A DNA stretch of 64,000 bases from CAZCFB01 sp964511535 (lineage in GTDB: Bacteria > Myxococcota_A > Polyangia > GCA-2747355 > CAZCFB01), in NCBI GenBank assembly GCA_964511535.1, contig CAZEFW010000025.1, positions 3,694 through 67,693 of the forward strand. Reading direction: 5' to 3'. The notes under the pieces are model-generated. The model was not told where the DNA came from. It saw only the letters and a list, made by a program, of their open reading frames with translations, and ran no database searches. A program made the translations under genes and the position numbers. Of this stretch, positions 41,136 to 49,309 are shown piece by piece; the stretch's first letter is position 1; each line of letters opens with the position of its first letter.

Positions 41136-41852
41136 GTGCCGCGGCAAATCATCCTCGACCCTGATACCAAGCTGCTGCGCCTGGGGCAGCGCCCACCGCG
41201 GGTGGTCAAGTGGCTGCTGGTGCAGCAGATCGGCTTCTTCCTGCTCTTCGCGTTCGCGGACGGTCCGGCGTGGGTGTCAGAGCTGCTGGCGGCCAGCGGC
41301 GGCTCCACGCTGGCGCGGCTGCAGGTGTATCAGCCGCTGACGGCGCTTTGGATCCATCTGAGCACCCAGGACCTCATCTTCAACGCCCTGCTGCTGTGGC
41401 TGGTGGGATCCGCGCTGGAGCGGTGGTGGGGCGGGCGGCGCTTTTTGCTGTTCTGGGTGGCCACCGGGGTGCTCGGCCTGTGCGCCGGCGTGGGGGTGGG
41501 GCTGATGGCGCCGACGGTGCTGCTCTCCGGGTCTTCCGGGGCCGCCATCGGGGTGCTGGTGGCCGCGGCCGTCATCTTCCCTGGCCACCTTTTGTTCATC
41601 CACAAGGGGGTAATCCCGATCAAGGCGCGCATCGCCATGCTCGGGCTGGCCGGGTTCCTCGTGGTGGGGAACCTGGTGGCCAGCAAATTTCTGTTGGTGG
41701 CGGTACAGGCAGGGGGCGGGGTGGCGGCGCTGTTGTTCTTGCTGAGGCGGGTGAAGCCGGCGCGGCAGGATCGGGGCGGGCTGGAGCTGCTGGACGGCGG
41801 GTTGAGCAAGGGCAAGGGCAAGAAGAAGCCCGAGACGAAGTACTGGAACTGA
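41136..41852 (+). CDS. Rhomboid-fold membrane protein, catalytic His apparently lost
   Basis: 238 residues, GTG start. Six or so hydrophobic helices. Rhomboid landmarks: QPLTALWIHLSTQDLIFNAL (loop 1 and start of TM2), ALERWWGGRRFLLFW, and the GxSG serine motif SGSSGAAIGV (Ser134). In the last helix, where active rhomboids have AHxxG, the sequence is VAVQAGGGVAALLF, with Gln191 in place of His. It may therefore be a pseudoprotease that binds rather than cuts membrane proteins. It ends in a basic Lys-rich tail. The ferredoxin gene starts 14 bp downstream. Confidence 0.72.
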   Translation: MPRQIILDPDTKLLRLGQRPPRVVKWLLVQQIGFFLLFAFADGPAWVSELLAASGGSTLARLQVYQPLTALWIHLSTQDLIFNALLLWLVGSALERWWGGRRFLLFWVATGVLGLCAGVGVGLMAPTVLLSGSSGAAIGVLVAAAVIFPGHLLFIHKGVIPIKARIAMLGLAGFLVVGNLVASKFLLVAVQAGGGVAALLFLLRRVKPARQDRGGLELLDGGLSKGKGKKKPETKYWN

Positions 41853-41866
41853 CACGAGGAGCGACC

Positions 41867-42805
41867 ATGCGCTGCCTGATCCTGATGCACTCGTCCACTG
41901 GCAACACCCGGGTGGTGACGCAGTACGCCCGCCGCTTTTTGCAGGCGCGGGGCGTGCAGTGTGAGCTGCACGTGGTGGGCCGGCACCCGGGACCGGTGGA
42001 TCTGACGGGTGTGGACCTGCTGGGCGTGGCGTTTCCGGTGATGTACTTCCACCCGACCCTGGCCATGAAGGCGGCCGTGGCGGCCATGGAGAACCTGCGG
42101 CCGGGGCTGCCGGCTTTCGTGCTCTCCACCGCCGCGGGCGACCCCGGGGCGGCGCTGCACGTGATGGTGGAGCAGCTCGAGGAGCGCGGGTGCCTGTGCC
42201 TCGAGGCCCACTGGGTGCTCTGCCCCTCCAACTACCCGATCCACCGCGGGCCGCTGGACGCCCTGGAGCGGACGCCGGTGGTGCGGCGGCTGCACGGCCT
42301 GTCCAGGGCGGCCATGCGCCGGGTGTGGCGGCGCTGGCCCAGCCTGCGGCCGGTGATGGCGCTGGCCTACAAGGACGCCATGATCCCGGTGGAGCTGGAT
42401 CGGCGCTGGCTCGATGAGTTCCTGGATACGGTGCTCGCGAGGCAGCGGGACGCCGAGGCGGGCCGGCCCGTGCCGCGGCCCGACCTCGAGCGCCACACCC
42501 ACGGGCCGTTGATCTGGTCGGGACGTATGACGCCGCCCGAGAAGGTGGCCGGGATGATCGGGCTGTCGGTGGCGCCGGAGCGGTGCACGGCCTGCGGCCT
42601 GTGCACCAGCGTCTGCCCGGCGGATTGTGTGCTGCCCGACGACCATGGCGTGCCGCGGTTTGGCGCGGGCTGCACCGGCTGCTACGCCTGCTACAACGCG
42701 TGCGAGGAGGGGGCCATCAGCGCCGTCGGGACCCCACACGGCGTGGGACGCTACCCGGGCCCCCCGTCCCGGATGCGCGAGCTGTTCAGGAAGCCAGGCA
42801 CATAA
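41867..42805 (+). CDS. EFR1-type flavodoxin/ferredoxin fusion
   Basis: 312 residues from ATG 41867 (GAGGAG upstream). The N-terminal flavodoxin-like domain (about 1-150) has the FMN phosphate loop LMHSSTGNTRVVTQYARRF. The C-terminal ferredoxin carries two 4Fe-4S motifs: CTACGLCTSVCPADC and CTGCYACYNACEEGA (about 245-290). This is the EFR1-family layout; such proteins probably shuttle electrons to a partner oxidoreductase, unidentified here. Probably co-transcribed with the rhomboid-like gene. Confidence 0.85.
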   Translation: MRCLILMHSSTGNTRVVTQYARRFLQARGVQCELHVVGRHPGPVDLTGVDLLGVAFPVMYFHPTLAMKAAVAAMENLRPGLPAFVLSTAAGDPGAALHVMVEQLEERGCLCLEAHWVLCPSNYPIHRGPLDALERTPVVRRLHGLSRAAMRRVWRRWPSLRPVMALAYKDAMIPVELDRRWLDEFLDTVLARQRDAEAGRPVPRPDLERHTHGPLIWSGRMTPPEKVAGMIGLSVAPERCTACGLCTSVCPADCVLPDDHGVPRFGAGCTGCYACYNACEEGAISAVGTPHGVGRYPGPPSRMRELFRKPGT

Positions 42806-42842
42806 GCCACTGTATCGGCGGCGCTCCATGTGGTAGGAAGGC

Positions 42843-42856
42843 GGGGAACAATCCCC
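42843..42856 (+). other. Small hairpin before the large lipoprotein gene
   Basis: GGGGA / TCCCC stem with an ACAA loop, 38 bp after the EFR1 gene stop and 17 bp before ATG 42874. Could be a weak terminator or part of the leader. Confidence 0.25.
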
Positions 42857-42873
42857 ACCAGTGAGGAAAAAAA

Positions 42874-44760
42874 ATGAGAAGATCTGCGCTCCTGTTCGCC
42901 CTCATGTACACCCTGACCGCCGGCTGTGGCGGCGCCGGAACCAAGGGCCCGGAGGGCCCCAAGGAGGCCGAGGCCGCAGGCGCCGCGGCGCAGAAGTCCG
43001 CCGACGCGGCCAAGAAGGCAGCCGCGCCCGTGGCGAACCTGGCCGCCGAGGTCCTGGGCACCGTCACCATCGCCAGCATCGACGACATCCTGGCCCAGGG
43101 CACGACCCTGGTGCGCCCGCAGCTGCCGCCCGCCTTCCAGGCCATGGCGAACCCGCAGGTGCTGAAGGCCCAGATGTTCGCGGCCCTCAAGGCGCCGGAG
43201 CTGGAGGCGGTGCTGGACACCACGAGGCCGCTGGGGCTGGCCGTGGCCGACCCGAAGAAGTACGAGGGCAAGGGCCTCGGCCCGGTCGTGGTCGCGGTTC
43301 CGGTCAAGGATCCCAACGGCCTCATCGACTTCATGGCCAAGAAGGCCAAAGGGCACGAGACCACCGCCGCCAAGGTGCACAAGTTCACCATGGACCAGGC
43401 CGCGGTGTACATGCTGGTGCACGGCGGCACCTACGCGCTGCTCGCTGGCAACGAGGGGCTGCTGGCCGGCGCGGGCAAGGTGATGGGGCCGCTAGTGGAG
43501 GGCAAGCCGGGCCACCTGGCGCACATGCGCATCGACATGGAGGCGATCTACAAAAAGTTCGGCAAGGAGATCGACGAGGGCATCGCCAAGCTGGAGAAGG
43601 AGATGGGCGAGGGCCCCATGGCCAAGGCCAACACCGGCAACAAGATGATCAGCCGCTGGATGGGCTACGTGAAGGGCATGCGGGTGGTGGACGTGGCCGT
43701 TGGCATCAAGGGCAACGACGTCATCTCCGAGACCGCCCTGACCGCCATCTCGGGCAGCGAGTTCGCCAAGTACATGACCACCCTGAACGCTGGCGCGCCC
43801 TGGGGCCTGAAGTATGTGCCGGCCGAGAGCGGTATCGCGGCGGTGGCGCGGGACAACCCCGAGACCATGCTGCGGGACCTGGACGAGGCGCTCGAGACCC
43901 TGACCGGCGTGCTGACCCAGTGGGTGCCGGCCGAGACCATCAAGGGCTGGCGCGGCGCCATGATGGAGAGCATCAAGTACTACGCGGGCGCAGGCGCGGG
44001 CGGCATGTACGCCACCGCTGACGGCGGCATCGGCTTCGCCAGCGCGACCAAGCTCAAGGACGGCAAGGCGGCCAAGCTGTCCACGCGCAAGTGGATGAAG
44101 TTCCTCGCCAGCGAGGTGGAGAAGCTGATCAACAAGTCGTTCCGCAAGGAGATCGACAAGGTGGCCAAGGGGGCGGGCCTGAAGATCAAGGTGCTCAAGG
44201 ACAAGGTGCGCGCCGGCGGCGCCAAGGGCGACCTGTTCCAGGTGAAGATCAAGTGGCCGAAGCTGAAGGACAAGAAGGACCGCGAGATGATGGACAAGGT
44301 CAAGAAGGGCATGGTCAAGCTCATCGGCAGGGACCTGAACATGGCCTTCGTGGTGGTGGGGGACGTGGGGCTGATGACCTTCGGCAAGGACTACAAGAAG
44401 CGCATGGGGCAGCTCGTCGCCATCGCCAAGGGCAAGAAGCCGGGCAGCACGCTGGTCAAGAAGCTGGCGCCTTACACCGACGGCAGGGACGTCTTCATGG
44501 TGTTCTACAGCCCGCTCGAGACCCTGGCGGAGCAGGCGCTGCGGGTGGCGGACAAGGTGGGCAAGATCCCGCCCGACGTTCGGGACGTGATGGCCAAGGT
44601 GATGCCGGGGCCCAACACCGAGGTGCCCATGACCTTCGTGGCCTCCCAGAAGGGCGAGACCGTGACCTTCGAGGGCAGCGTGTCGGCCAACCTGGTGGGC
44701 ATGATCGCGCGCGGCGCCATGCACGCCATGAGCAGGAAGCAGGCGGCCGGCCGGCCGTAA
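42874..44760 (+). CDS. Large lipoprotein of unknown function, DUF3352-like in style
   Basis: 628 residues; MRRSALLFALMYTLTAG with Cys18 of a lipobox; GAGG ribosome site. After an Ala/Lys-rich spacer (about 20-55), the protein alternates helices and strands (LDTTRPLGLAVADPKKYEGK, GPVVVAVPVKDPNGLIDFMA, RIDMEAIYKKFGKEIDEGIA, VGIKGNDVISETALTAISGS). The pattern (PxxLGLAVxxP, then VPVKD..., then repeated LxA..GSxFAKYM) recalls the DUF3352-type proteins found in Myxococcota, but no motif is decisive. Very Lys-rich. It is followed by the heptamer array and rseP. Confidence 0.55.
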   Translation: MRRSALLFALMYTLTAGCGGAGTKGPEGPKEAEAAGAAAQKSADAAKKAAAPVANLAAEVLGTVTIASIDDILAQGTTLVRPQLPPAFQAMANPQVLKAQMFAALKAPELEAVLDTTRPLGLAVADPKKYEGKGLGPVVVAVPVKDPNGLIDFMAKKAKGHETTAAKVHKFTMDQAAVYMLVHGGTYALLAGNEGLLAGAGKVMGPLVEGKPGHLAHMRIDMEAIYKKFGKEIDEGIAKLEKEMGEGPMAKANTGNKMISRWMGYVKGMRVVDVAVGIKGNDVISETALTAISGSEFAKYMTTLNAGAPWGLKYVPAESGIAAVARDNPETMLRDLDEALETLTGVLTQWVPAETIKGWRGAMMESIKYYAGAGAGGMYATADGGIGFASATKLKDGKAAKLSTRKWMKFLASEVEKLINKSFRKEIDKVAKGAGLKIKVLKDKVRAGGAKGDLFQVKIKWPKLKDKKDREMMDKVKKGMVKLIGRDLNMAFVVVGDVGLMTFGKDYKKRMGQLVAIAKGKKPGSTLVKKLAPYTDGRDVFMVFYSPLETLAEQALRVADKVGKIPPDVRDVMAKVMPGPNTEVPMTFVASQKGETVTFEGSVSANLVGMIARGAMHAMSRKQAAGRP

Positions 44761-44804
44761 AATGCTCGACAGGAGGCTGCCGGAGCGTAGCCTTTAGCCC
44801 AGAT

Positions 44805-44839
44805 GCCTCAAGCCTCAAGCCTCAAACCTCAAGCCTGAA
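44805..44839 (+). repeat. Tandem heptamer array (GCCTCAA type), copy 2, abutting rseP
   Basis: Five units, GCCTCAA x3, ACCTCAA, GCCTGAA, ending at the base before the rseP ATG. The core is shared with 34275-34310. It occupies the place of the ribosome binding site. Confidence 0.85.
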
Positions 44840-46501
44840 ATGACTCTGCTCTATTTCGTCATCTTCATCGGCGTGCTCATCTTCGTGCACGAGATGGGGC
44901 ACTTCATCTTCGCCAAGCTGTTCGACGTGAAGGTGCTCAAGTTCTCTCTCGGCTTCGGGCCGAAGATGGTGGGCTTCCGCAAGGGCGAGACCGAGTACGT
45001 GGTGGCGTGGGTGCCGCTGGGCGGGTTCATCCGCATGCTGGGGGAGGATCCGGACGACGAGGTGCGGGCCAGCGACGAGGGTCGCGCGTTCCACCAGAAG
45101 CCGCTGTGGCAGCGGTACCTCATCATCCTGGCGGGGCCGGCGTTCAACCTGATCTTCCCGGTGCTGATCTACTTCGTCTTCTTCGCCGCGCAGACGCACC
45201 TGCCGCCCTCGACGGTGGGGACGGTGTTCCAGGGGCAGCCGGCGGCCGAGGCCGGGCTGATGCCGGGGGACCGCATCGTGGCCATCGGCGACGAGGAGGT
45301 GCGCTACTGGGAGGACCTGCAGAGCATCATCTCCGACCACCCGGGCGAGAAGCTGCGCTTCACCATCGAGCGGGACGGCAAGCAGTTCGATCGGTTCATC
45401 ACGCCGCGGGAGCAGGTGAGCCGCACCTGGCTGAACGTGGAGGAGCGCGTGGGGCGGGTCGGCATCTCGCCGCTGTTCCAGCCGCCGCAGATCGGCGTCA
45501 CATCGCCTGACTCGCCGGCGGCGAGAGCGGGGCTGCGCACGGGCGACCTCGTGACCGCGGTCAACGGCATGGCGGTGGAGCGGTGGGCGCAGCTGGAGCA
45601 GGTGCTTCGGCGCAACCGGGGCTCCTCGCTGCGCATGGCGTACCTGCGTCCGGGCCCGACGATGAGCCGCTTCATGGACCTGCGCGGGCTCGCGCCCATG
45701 ACCACCGTGGTGGACCCGGAGCAGGTCACCGAGGGGGCCAAGAAGCGCTACGAGACGGGCATCCGCTCGGCGGAGTACTTCGTGCAGGCGGTGGAGGCCA
45801 AGAGCCCGGCGGCGGCCATGGGCATGAAGCAGGGGGACCATGTGCTGGCGTTCAACGGCAAGCCGGTGCAGCACTGGGACGTGATCTTGCTGGCGCTGCA
45901 GGCCAAAAAGGACCAGGAGCACAACATCACCTGGGCGCCCTTCGGCGCGACCGAGAAGGTCACGCGTCAGTTCAAGCTGGCCAAAGAGACCTTCATCGAT
46001 GACTACAAGCAGTCCCACCAGCGGTACATCTTCGGGGTGCAGAACTATCGCATCTGGAAGCGGGACCAGCCGGCGCCCATCGCCGGGCGGTTCTCCTATG
46101 CGGTGACCAAGTCGGTGACCCAGACCGGCGAGATCATCGGCATGATGGGCATCGCCATCGTGCAGCTGATCCGTGGCGGCATCCCGCGGGATACCATCGG
46201 CGGGCCGCTGATGCTGGCGTACACGGCGCGGGTGGCGGCGGAGAAGGGTTGGGATCATTTCCTGCGCATGCTGGCGCTCATCAGCATCAACCTCGGCATC
46301 CTGAACCTGCTGCCGATCCCGATCCTCGACGGTGGGCACATCCTCTTTTTCACCATCGAGGCGGTCAAGCGGCGCAAGCTGAGCCTGCGGGCGCGGGAGA
46401 TCGCCACCTACGTGGGGCTGGTGCTGCTGCTGTCGCTGATGATCTTCGCGTTCAAGAACGACATCGTGCGCTACTGGATCACCCAGCCCCCCACGCCGTG
46501 A
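44840..46501 (+). CDS. rseP: Site-2 intramembrane metalloprotease RseP, with three PDZ domains
   Basis: 553 residues. HEMGH (His17, Glu18, His21) in the first helix and NLLPIPILDGGHILFF near the C-terminus form the zinc site of site-2 proteases. Between them are three PDZ-like units, each with an AGL/GM-x-GD core: AAEAGLMPGDRIVAIGDEEV, ARAGLRTGDLVTAVNG and AAAMGMKQGDHVLAFNGKPV. Typical RseP has two. It cleaves anti-sigma factors inside the membrane, so the ZAS anti-sigma factor at 8264 is a possible substrate. No Shine-Dalgarno is visible because a heptamer array touches the ATG. The stop overlaps the tsaB start (TGATG). Confidence 0.95.
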   Translation: MTLLYFVIFIGVLIFVHEMGHFIFAKLFDVKVLKFSLGFGPKMVGFRKGETEYVVAWVPLGGFIRMLGEDPDDEVRASDEGRAFHQKPLWQRYLIILAGPAFNLIFPVLIYFVFFAAQTHLPPSTVGTVFQGQPAAEAGLMPGDRIVAIGDEEVRYWEDLQSIISDHPGEKLRFTIERDGKQFDRFITPREQVSRTWLNVEERVGRVGISPLFQPPQIGVTSPDSPAARAGLRTGDLVTAVNGMAVERWAQLEQVLRRNRGSSLRMAYLRPGPTMSRFMDLRGLAPMTTVVDPEQVTEGAKKRYETGIRSAEYFVQAVEAKSPAAAMGMKQGDHVLAFNGKPVQHWDVILLALQAKKDQEHNITWAPFGATEKVTRQFKLAKETFIDDYKQSHQRYIFGVQNYRIWKRDQPAPIAGRFSYAVTKSVTQTGEIIGMMGIAIVQLIRGGIPRDTIGGPLMLAYTARVAAEKGWDHFLRMLALISINLGILNLLPIPILDGGHILFFTIEAVKRRKLSLRAREIATYVGLVLLLSLMIFAFKNDIVRYWITQPPTP

Positions 46502-47220
46502 TGCCTGCTGATACCCAACCGACGCTGCTGGCGCTCGACACCGCCACCCGGCAGGCCACCGCGGCGGTGAGCCGGGGCGAGACCATCCTGGCAGCAGCGG
46601 GGCGAGAGGTGACCACCCACAGCGAGGGCTTGCTGGCGCTGATCCAGCAGGTGATGGGCGAGGCAGGGGTGGCCGCGGGCGCGCTCGACGGCGTGGTGTG
46701 TGGGCGAGGGCCGGGGTCGTTCACCGGGCTGCGCATCGGCCTCGCCACGGCCAAGGGGATCTGCTTCGCCGGGGGGATCCCGCTGGTGTGTGTCTCGTCG
46801 CTGGTGGCGCTTGGGCGCGGCGGCGGGCGGTGGCTCGAGTCACAGGGGCAGGAGCGGGACGGGCTGGTGGCGGCGGTGCTGGACGCGCGGCGCAAGGAGG
46901 TCTTCTGCGGCCTGTTCAGGGCGGGCGTGGCGGTGGACCAGGAGCAGGTGCTTTCGCCGGAGGCGGCGGGGCGATACCTGGGGGAGCTCGGGGAGAGCGC
47001 GCTGCTGTGCGGGGACGGGGCGGTGCTCTACCGGGAGCAGCTGCCGGGGGCGCTGGCGCCTGACGGGCTGCATACCATCCGGGCCGAGGAGCTGGCGCTG
47101 GCTGGCCTCGGCAGGGTGCTGGCGGGGGAGGCCGACGAGCTGCACGAGGCGGTGCCGCAGTACATCCGGGCCAGCGATGCGAAGCTGCCGAAGGTGCCTC
47201 AGGTCAGGGGACCATCTTGA
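46501..47220 (+). CDS. tsaB: t6A biosynthesis protein TsaB
   Basis: 239 residues from ATG 46501, overlapping the rseP stop by one base. TsaB is the ASKHA-fold partner of TsaD in t6A formation. Seen: TLLALDTATRQATAAVSRG, HSEGLLALIQQVM, the signature GRGPGSFTGLRIGLATAKGI and DARRKEVFCGLFR. It lacks the TsaD metal site, as expected. Its last 17 bp overlap the convergent lipoprotein gene at 47204. Confidence 0.95.
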   Translation: MPADTQPTLLALDTATRQATAAVSRGETILAAAGREVTTHSEGLLALIQQVMGEAGVAAGALDGVVCGRGPGSFTGLRIGLATAKGICFAGGIPLVCVSSLVALGRGGGRWLESQGQERDGLVAAVLDARRKEVFCGLFRAGVAVDQEQVLSPEAAGRYLGELGESALLCGDGAVLYREQLPGALAPDGLHTIRAEELALAGLGRVLAGEADELHEAVPQYIRASDAKLPKVPQVRGPS

Positions 47221-47980
47221 AGCGCACGGTGAGCGGCTTGTTGCTGTGGGCCAGCTCTGACACCACGGCGTAGGGCTTGTTGCCGAAGTAGCCGGTGCCG
47301 CCCTTTTTGGCCTTCAGGCACTCCTCCTGGCCCTTGCCGTTCTTGTTGGAGCAGGCGTTGGCTGGCTGGCCGCAGGACTGGTCCTCGAGCATGATGGCGA
47401 TGGGATCGGCGCCGGCGGCGGCGTCGGCGTGGACCCAGACATGGCCGTGGCCGCTGGAGGGCAGGGTGAGGGCGAAGACGATGTCGCGGGCGGTGTTGGT
47501 GGGCGCCGGGGTGCAGCCGGCGTAGCTCGGGAAGCCGAACTTCTTTTCGTCGGCGCCGGCGGTGCCGGGCACTTCGATGTACACAACGTCGCCGATCTTG
47601 GTGGAGGAGAGGTCCACCTTGTAGGGGCTGGCGCAGGTGCCTGCGCCAGTGGGGGTCACCTTCTTGCCGCCGGAGATGCACGAGGAGGCGGGGGGCATGT
47701 CGGGCTTGGCCAGGTCGGGCTTGGCCAGGTCGGGGCTGCCCTGGTCGGGCGCGGCCTGGTCAGGGGGCGCCTGGTCGGCGGTCGCCTGGTCGGCGGTCGC
47801 CTGGTCAGAGGCCGCTTGGTCCGACTGCGCCTGGTCCGGGGGGGCCAGGTCGGTGCCTGCCTCGCCTGTGACGGCCTGGTCCGGGGGGGCCCCGCTGTCC
47901 AGAGCGGGCATGGCGTCGTCGCTGCACGCGGCGAGAGAGGTGAACAGGAAGATAAGGAGCATCGAACGGGGAATGGTCAT
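47204..47980 (-). CDS. Lipoprotein with PDQ-repeat linker
   Basis: 258 residues; MTIPRSMLLIFLFTSLAA with Cys19 of a lipobox. The linker (about 30-95) is made of PPDQA, SDQAA, TADQA and PDLAK units like that of the sugar dehydrogenase at 27259. A beta-rich Cys-containing domain of about 160 residues follows: GTCASPYKVDLSSTKIGDVV, CTPAPTNTARDIVFAL, CGQPANACSNKNGKGQEECL. It resembles a single PPC-like domain. Convergent with tsaB and overlapping it by 17 bp. Confidence 0.65.
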   Translation of the reverse strand: MTIPRSMLLIFLFTSLAACSDDAMPALDSGAPPDQAVTGEAGTDLAPPDQAQSDQAASDQATADQATADQAPPDQAAPDQGSPDLAKPDLAKPDMPPASSCISGGKKVTPTGAGTCASPYKVDLSSTKIGDVVYIEVPGTAGADEKKFGFPSYAGCTPAPTNTARDIVFALTLPSSGHGHVWVHADAAAGADPIAIMLEDQSCGQPANACSNKNGKGQEECLKAKKGGTGYFGNKPYAVVSELAHSNKPLTVRFKMVP

Positions 47981-48033
47981 GGGGTCCCTCCTTCAAGATC
48001 AGACGGGATCGCGGTCGCTGCGCATCAGCTGGC

Positions 48034-48522
48034 TCACTGTGATTCTATATGCCACCGCTTTTGCCCGAGGGCGAGAAAGTAGGCGCCGTCGGACTCCTCC
48101 ACCATGGGGGCGACGAGCTGCTGGGCGATGCGGCTGAAGCGGGCGCGGAAGCGGCCGGCCTTGACGCGGCAGTACAGGGCGCCGTCGGGCCCCTCTGCGA
48201 GGGTGGTGGCGTCCAGGGGCTCCCGGGAGCCGTCGCTGAGGGTGAGCCAGAGCTCCTCGCCCTCCCGCTCCAGGGTTGCTACCTGGAACGGCGCGTCCTC
48301 CACGTCGACGTAGGCGTAGCGGTCGGCGTCAAGGCGCAGGATGAACCGCCCGTCGTCTAGCCGGTCGAGCCAGCAGCTCAGCGCCCGGGCCAGGCGCTGG
48401 TGGGTTACCGGCTCGTCCTCGTGCCACCATCGCCCTTCGCGGTCCAGGCGCAGGCCCGTGCGGCGGAGGCGCTCGATGAGCTGCTGGATCTGCTGGTCCG
48501 AGGGAGGGGCGTCAGCGGTCAT
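48034..48522 (-). CDS. DUF1285-like protein
   Basis: 162 residues. Pattern of the DUF1285 family: LRLDREGRWWHEDEPVTHQR, LARALSCWLDRLDDGRFIL, YAYVDVEDAPFQVATLEREG and GPDGALYCRVKAGRFRARFS. It would be a two-domain all-beta cytoplasmic protein; function unknown. The start at 48522 follows the upstream lipoprotein gene closely (9 bp), so the two are probably one transcript. Confidence 0.6.
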   Translation of the reverse strand: MTADAPPSDQQIQQLIERLRRTGLRLDREGRWWHEDEPVTHQRLARALSCWLDRLDDGRFILRLDADRYAYVDVEDAPFQVATLEREGEELWLTLSDGSREPLDATTLAEGPDGALYCRVKAGRFRARFSRIAQQLVAPMVEESDGAYFLALGQKRWHIESQ

Positions 48523-48531
48523 TGGGCGACT

Positions 48532-49017
48532 TCACTGGCGCTTCAGGGAGAAGACGCCGAACAGGTCGTTGCCGCGGATGATGCGGACCTCCACATGCTC
48601 ATCGCCGAACAGGCTGATCAACACCATGGCGTTGCAGCCGCCGGATTCGGCGGATGGCGGGGCGTAGTGCAGGTAAGACCGAACCGGCGACGTGTCGAAG
48701 CTCATGCTCGCCATGGTGTCAGCCGTGAAGCGCGTGACCCGTTGCAAGGTGCTCGCCTGGAACTTCCCGTCGCTCGTGGTCAACGTCGCGCTCAGCTTGA
48801 CCAGGTCCACATCAGCCAGCACCAGCGGATCCACCTTGACTGACGCCCCGAACCCCTGCCGCACCGCCTCCTCCGCAACAATCGCCCCGGCCCAGCTCCC
48901 CTCAAAATCCCGCACATCCAAACACCCCCCGGCCAGCACCAAAAATCCCACCAAAACCAGAGGAACCGAAACCAGAGGACGCTTTTTAATAATCAAGAAA
49001 CTCACGGCATTCTCCAA
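48532..49017 (-). CDS. Small hypothetical lipoprotein
   Basis: 161 residues. The signal segment KRPLVSVPLVLVGFLVLAGG with lipobox Cys32 is preceded by an unusually long N-region (MENAVSFLIIK), so the true start may be an internal codon. The mature part is SWAGAIVAEEAVRQGFGASV, VDLVKLSATLTTSDGKFQAS and NAMVLISLFGDEHVEVRIIR, probably an 8-strand beta protein. No family recognised. Its upstream side borders the A/T-rich transposase relic. Confidence 0.55.
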   Translation of the reverse strand: MENAVSFLIIKKRPLVSVPLVLVGFLVLAGGCLDVRDFEGSWAGAIVAEEAVRQGFGASVKVDPLVLADVDLVKLSATLTTSDGKFQASTLQRVTRFTADTMASMSFDTSPVRSYLHYAPPSAESGGCNAMVLISLFGDEHVEVRIIRGNDLFGVFSLKRQ

Positions 49018-49058
49018 ATTTTCACCCTGATTCTAGCAACTTGGGCTCCGATCAGAAA

Positions 49059-49280
49059 TTAAGAAACTCTGAAAAGAGACACGCAACATCCCCAACCAAT
49101 TGCCGATAGCCCTCTCAAATGCCCCATTACAACAGAATCATTGCACCTGGAGCCATTGTTCATGTCATGGCTCGTTTCGTGAACAAAGAACATCGAATAA
49201 TCGGTACCGAAAGAGATGAACAGAAAAGCGGCAAAAGAGCTGGCAGCTCGAATTACCCGGGACTTTTCTGAATTTCTTAA
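49059..49280. repeat. Inverted repeats bracketing a transposase relic
   Basis: TTAAGAAACTCTGAAAAG (49059-49076) and the reverse complement of 49263-49280 (TTAAGAAATTCAGAAAAG) match at 16 of 18 positions. The enclosed 220 bp is clearly poorer in G+C than the rest of the window. The right repeat overlaps the stop codon of the relic ORF. Confidence 0.65.
49119..49271 (+). pseudogene. N-terminal relic of a Y1 (IS200/REP-associated) transposase
   Basis: A 50-codon frame reads MPHYNRIIAPGAIVHVMARF, then VNKEHRIIGTERDEQ, and stops. The first 35 residues match the start of REP-associated/IS200-like tyrosine transposases (RIxxPGAxYHVMxRxNxxxxIFxDDxD). The HUH motif and catalytic Tyr that should follow are absent, so this is a truncated remnant. 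It is A/T-rich compared with its neighbours. Confidence 0.65.
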
Positions 49281-49309
49281 CTTTTAAAAAGCGTCCTCAT
49301 CCTTCGATA

